Below, one piece after another: positions 4,979-6,034 of a stretch of 6,034 bases of DNA; the first letter of the stretch is position 1; the number at the start of each line of letters is the position of its first letter. Where the stretch lies: NCBI GenBank assembly GCA_958354085.1, contig CATWUX010000135.1, positions 1 through 6,034 on the forward strand, written 5' to 3'. The position numbers and the translations under genes were made by a program. Under the pieces are notes generated by a model, which ran no database searches, was not told the origin of the DNA, and worked only from the letters and a program-made list of their open reading frames with translations. This stretch comes from an uncultured Oscillospiraceae bacterium (lineage in GTDB: Bacteria > Bacillota > Clostridia > Oscillospirales > Acutalibacteraceae).

Positions 4979-5569
4979 ATGATCATCGTTCATTTATTGA
5001 ATATCGAAATCCGGCTGAGTCTGCTGTTCCCGGCAATGCTGGTTGTGCTTTTGGCGTTGGATACATCCGGTATGGCGGCGTGGTGCGTTGCCGCATCTGC
5101 CATGCACGAGGCCGGCCACTTTTTGGCGCTTCTGGCGGTGCATAACAAGCCTGCGCAGATTTGCGTAGGCATTTTCGGTATACGTGTGACACAGAACAAC
5201 CACACACCGCTCAGCTACCGGCAAAACGTGCTGGTATCGCTGGCGGGGCCGGCAGTCAATTTACTGTCGTTTGCGATTTTGCTGGCGTCCGGCGGCTGGA
5301 GCGTTCCCACAAGCGTGCATCTGGTGATGGGGTTATTGAACTTGCTGCCGGTCGAGCCGCTGGACGGGGGACAGGCACTGTTTTGCTGTCTGGCACAGCA
5401 GTTGGAGCAGGACAAAGCAGATCGTATCGTATTTGGCGTATCCATTGCGACGATTTTGCCTCTGGCGGTGCTGGGGTTCACGGTGCTGATCTACAGCGGC
5501 TATAATTTCACCCTGCTTGCGCTGTGCCTGTATTTATGTTTGCTGCTGCTGTTTAAAAAGAAACGTTGA
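4979..5569 (+). CDS. spoIVFB: SpoIVFB-like intramembrane metalloprotease (site-2 protease, M50)
   Basis: ATG 4979 lies two bases after the preceding TAG, with only a distant GGAG (4961-4964), so translation is probably coupled to the upstream gene. The 196-residue protein is mostly hydrophobic and carries the zinc motif HEAGH at 43-47, the same numbering as H43/E44/H47 of Bacillus subtilis SpoIVFB. Also present are the M50 loop motif LAGPAVN (88-94) and the second metal motif NLLPVEPLDGG (121-131) with D129 as third ligand. SpoIVFB cuts pro-sigma-K at the outer forespore membrane and so starts late mother-cell transcription. The upstream M23 membrane protein fits the SpoIVFA-SpoIVFB pair. It stops right after the last membrane segment in a basic KKKR tail. 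The C-terminal CBS domain that brings the B. subtilis protein to about 288 residues is absent. A general short M50 protease of other function is the alternative. Confidence 0.85.
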   Translation: MIIVHLLNIEIRLSLLFPAMLVVLLALDTSGMAAWCVAASAMHEAGHFLALLAVHNKPAQICVGIFGIRVTQNNHTPLSYRQNVLVSLAGPAVNLLSFAILLASGGWSVPTSVHLVMGLLNLLPVEPLDGGQALFCCLAQQLEQDKADRIVFGVSIATILPLAVLGFTVLIYSGYNFTLLALCLYLCLLLLFKKKR

Positions 5570-5594
5570 AATTTCCTCCGAAGTACGGTACAAT
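5566..5594 (+). promoter_or_regulatory. Near-consensus sigma-A promoter overlapping the spoIVFB stop
   Basis: TTGAAA (5566-5571) and TACAAT (5589-5594) are separated by exactly 17 bases, each differing from consensus at one position. The -35 overlaps the TGA stop of spoIVFB (5567-5569). It points at the radical SAM gene, with transcription expected from about 5601. This separates a vegetative gene from the sporulation genes before it. Confidence 0.75.
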
Positions 5595-5606
5595 GGTAAC
5601 CGACTC

Positions 5607-5622
5607 GATTGTTTTCACAATC
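5607..5622 (+). repeat. Small hairpin in the leader of the radical SAM gene
   Basis: GATTGT (5607-5612) pairs with ACAATC (5617-5622) around TTTC. It lies just after the predicted start of transcription and ahead of the ribosome site GGGAGG (5629-5634). A short 5' stem of this kind could stabilise the message or be an operator half-site pair; six bases are also possible by chance. Confidence 0.35.
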
Positions 5623-5640
5623 CATTACGGGAGGAACACC

Positions 5641-6034
5641 ATGACCTATTCTTTGGACGACCTGCTGCTTTCGGTACAGAAACCGGCGCGCTATGCCGGC
5701 GGTGAACTGAACAGCGTTACCAAAAACGCGGCGGAGGTCAATATCCGCTTTGCGTTCTGCTTTCCGGATCTATACGAGGTGGGAATGTCCCATCTGGGCA
5801 TGAAGCTGCTGTACGGGCTGTTCAATAGCCAAGAGGACGTTTGGTGCGAGCGGGTATTTGCGCCGGACACCGACATGGAGCAGCAGATGCGGCAGCACAA
5901 TATTAAGCTGTTTGGGCTGGAAAGCCGCGATCCTATCGATACGTTTGATTTTATCGGTTTTACGCTGCAGTATGAGATGAGTTTTACCGAAATTTTGCAT
6001 ATGCTGGGTCTGGCCGGTTTGCCGCTGCGCGCGG
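5641..6034 (+). CDS. TIGR03960-type radical SAM protein, N-terminal part (cut by window end)
   Basis: ATG 5641 has a good ribosome site, GGGAGG (5629-5634), at 6 bases. The first 131 residues are visible. They show the characteristic start of an uncharacterised radical SAM family widespread in Clostridia: LLSVQKPARYAGGELNSV, then FAFCFPDLYEVGMSHLGMKL, CERVFAPDTDMEQQM and FDFIGFTLQYEMS. This region is the B12-binding-like N-terminal domain; the CxxxCxxC cluster motif would come later, beyond the window. The molecular function of the family is not known to me. In Clostridia the gene is typically followed by a DUF2344 gene, RNase G and rplU-rpmA. Bacillus subtilis has spoIVFAB just before rplU, so the neighbourhood backs the spoIVFAB assignment upstream. 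It has its own vegetative promoter. Confidence 0.88.
   Translation, partial: MTYSLDDLLLSVQKPARYAGGELNSVTKNAAEVNIRFAFCFPDLYEVGMSHLGMKLLYGLFNSQEDVWCERVFAPDTDMEQQMRQHNIKLFGLESRDPIDTFDFIGFTLQYEMSFTEILHMLGLAGLPLRA

Overview
The window comes from an endospore-forming member of the Firmicutes, most likely class Clostridia. Base composition is moderate to fairly GC-rich, which would fit an Oscillospirales/Ruminococcaceae-like genome, but that rank is a guess. Evidence for a spore former is direct: five consecutive genes match dedicated sporulation families (SpoVM, SipL, SpoIVA, SpoIVFA-type M23 protein, SpoIVFB). All real genes lie on the + strand.

Layout. Bases 1-460 are the 3' end of a thiamine pyrophosphokinase gene (thiN), a vegetative enzyme. 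Bases 469-546 form a long interrupted hairpin ending in six T. It is followed at once by an unrecognised 49-residue membrane micropeptide gene (547-696) and, 14 bases later, by spoVM (711-800). The thiN-spoVM order is also found in Bacillus subtilis. Bases 801-999 are non-coding: a very strong stem-loop (821-875), then a sigma-E-like promoter set inside an inverted repeat (927-974). From there sipL (1000-2526), spoIVA (2541-4019), a spoIVFA-type gene (4077-4976) and spoIVFB (4979-5569) follow with gaps of 14, 57 and 2 bases, so they are probably one mother-cell transcription unit. A near-consensus sigma-A promoter (5566-5594) overlaps the spoIVFB stop codon and restarts housekeeping transcription into a TIGR03960-type radical SAM gene, cut by the window end (5641-6034).

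How the genes work together. In known systems SpoVM is the small amphipathic peptide that marks the forespore surface. SpoIVA is the ATPase that polymerises on it as the coat basement layer, and SipL (in Clostridioides difficile) binds SpoIVA through its LysM domain and tethers the coat. SpoIVFA and SpoIVFB are the regulator and the intramembrane protease that activate pro-sigma-K at the same membrane. In B. subtilis spoVM, spoIVA and spoIVFAB sit at three separate loci. Here they form one cluster covering both basement-layer assembly and the late mother-cell sigma checkpoint. This clustering, the SpoVM-linked micropeptide, the CBS-less SpoIVFB and the catalytically complete M23 partner are the most interesting points. 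No tRNA, rRNA, CRISPR, insertion sequence or minus-strand gene is supported.
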